A stretch of DNA of 41,364 nucleotides from Lachnospiraceae bacterium (GTDB lineage Bacteria > Bacillota > Clostridia > Lachnospirales > Lachnospiraceae), in contig JALESO010000061.1 of assembly GCA_022781925.1 (NCBI GenBank), forward strand, positions 1 through 41,364, in the 5' to 3' direction. The notes under the pieces were generated by a model, which was not told where the DNA came from, searched no databases, and saw nothing but the letters and a program-made list of their open reading frames with translations. The translations under genes and the position numbers were made by a program. Positions 41,364 to 41,364 of the stretch are shown piece after piece (positions within the stretch are counted from its first letter, which is position 1; the number at the start of each line of letters is the position of its first letter).

Positions 41364-41364
41364 C

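Noticed and set aside
1-41364. CRISPR array or rRNA/tRNA genes
   Set aside because: No regularly spaced direct repeats and no rRNA or tRNA signatures were seen anywhere in the window.

Overview
The window looks like chromosome of a Gram-positive anaerobe of the Lachnospiraceae (Clostridia). This is inferred from gene content: a MecA adaptor, a CwlD-type amidase, HemZ, a bifunctional Rel, GlgB, a 2-hydroxyacyl-CoA dehydratase with its activase, strong GGAGG ribosome-binding sites and TTGACA/TATAAT promoters. From about 1 to 35000 the genes are mostly conserved core genes of intermediate base composition. From about 35050 to the right end the DNA is visibly more AT-rich and forms an accessory island of defence, toxin and recombinase genes.

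Layout, left part: the N-terminus of an IS91-type transposase (edge), mecA, a long gap with small hairpins, a small conserved protein, a membrane-anchored GH18 protein, an N-acetylmuramoyl-L-alanine amidase, then a reverse-strand operon (galM, a cytosolic ParB/Bmp protein, a metallophosphoesterase). Next come Sua5 and a low-molecular-weight phosphatase homologue without its nucleophilic cysteine, and a reverse-strand pair for a 2-hydroxyacyl-CoA dehydratase-type system in which one subunit is fused to its activating ATPase.

Middle part: a DUF362 ferredoxin-like protein, a coiled-coil protein, a two-component system, an aconitase-family hydratase with a clear promoter, and the cluster AI-2E-type transporter / TPR plus degenerate AAA protein / glycogen branching enzyme. 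These are followed by a PAP2 phosphatase, a cyclophilin on the reverse strand, and the series rel, metallo-hydrolase, hemZ.

Right part (island): a near-perfect 32-bp palindrome overlaps the -35 box of a consensus promoter that reads into a type I methylase gene (hsdM). hsdM is split by a one-base deletion in a T run. It is followed by a DUF3644 protein with an R-x4-H HEPN-like motif, a structured 87-nt element, and the last ~31 codons of a lost hsdS. Then come a DUF3990 protein with a two-domain partner, a tyrosine recombinase, and a DUF3791 / DUF3990 / DUF3791 triplet. The partner of the first DUF3990 protein looks like a fusion of the two DUF3791-like proteins that flank the second, so one apparent toxin-antitoxin system seems to occur here in two architectures. 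The edge holds a promoter-terminator unit for a ~92-nt RNA lying antisense to what may be the remnant of a small toxin gene.

All three intergenic regions between converging genes (4860-5343, 10635-10915, 28713-29316) contain large hairpin elements with long perfect or near-perfect terminal arms. Two of them share an identical 44-nt core while their arms differ in sequence but remain fully complementary.
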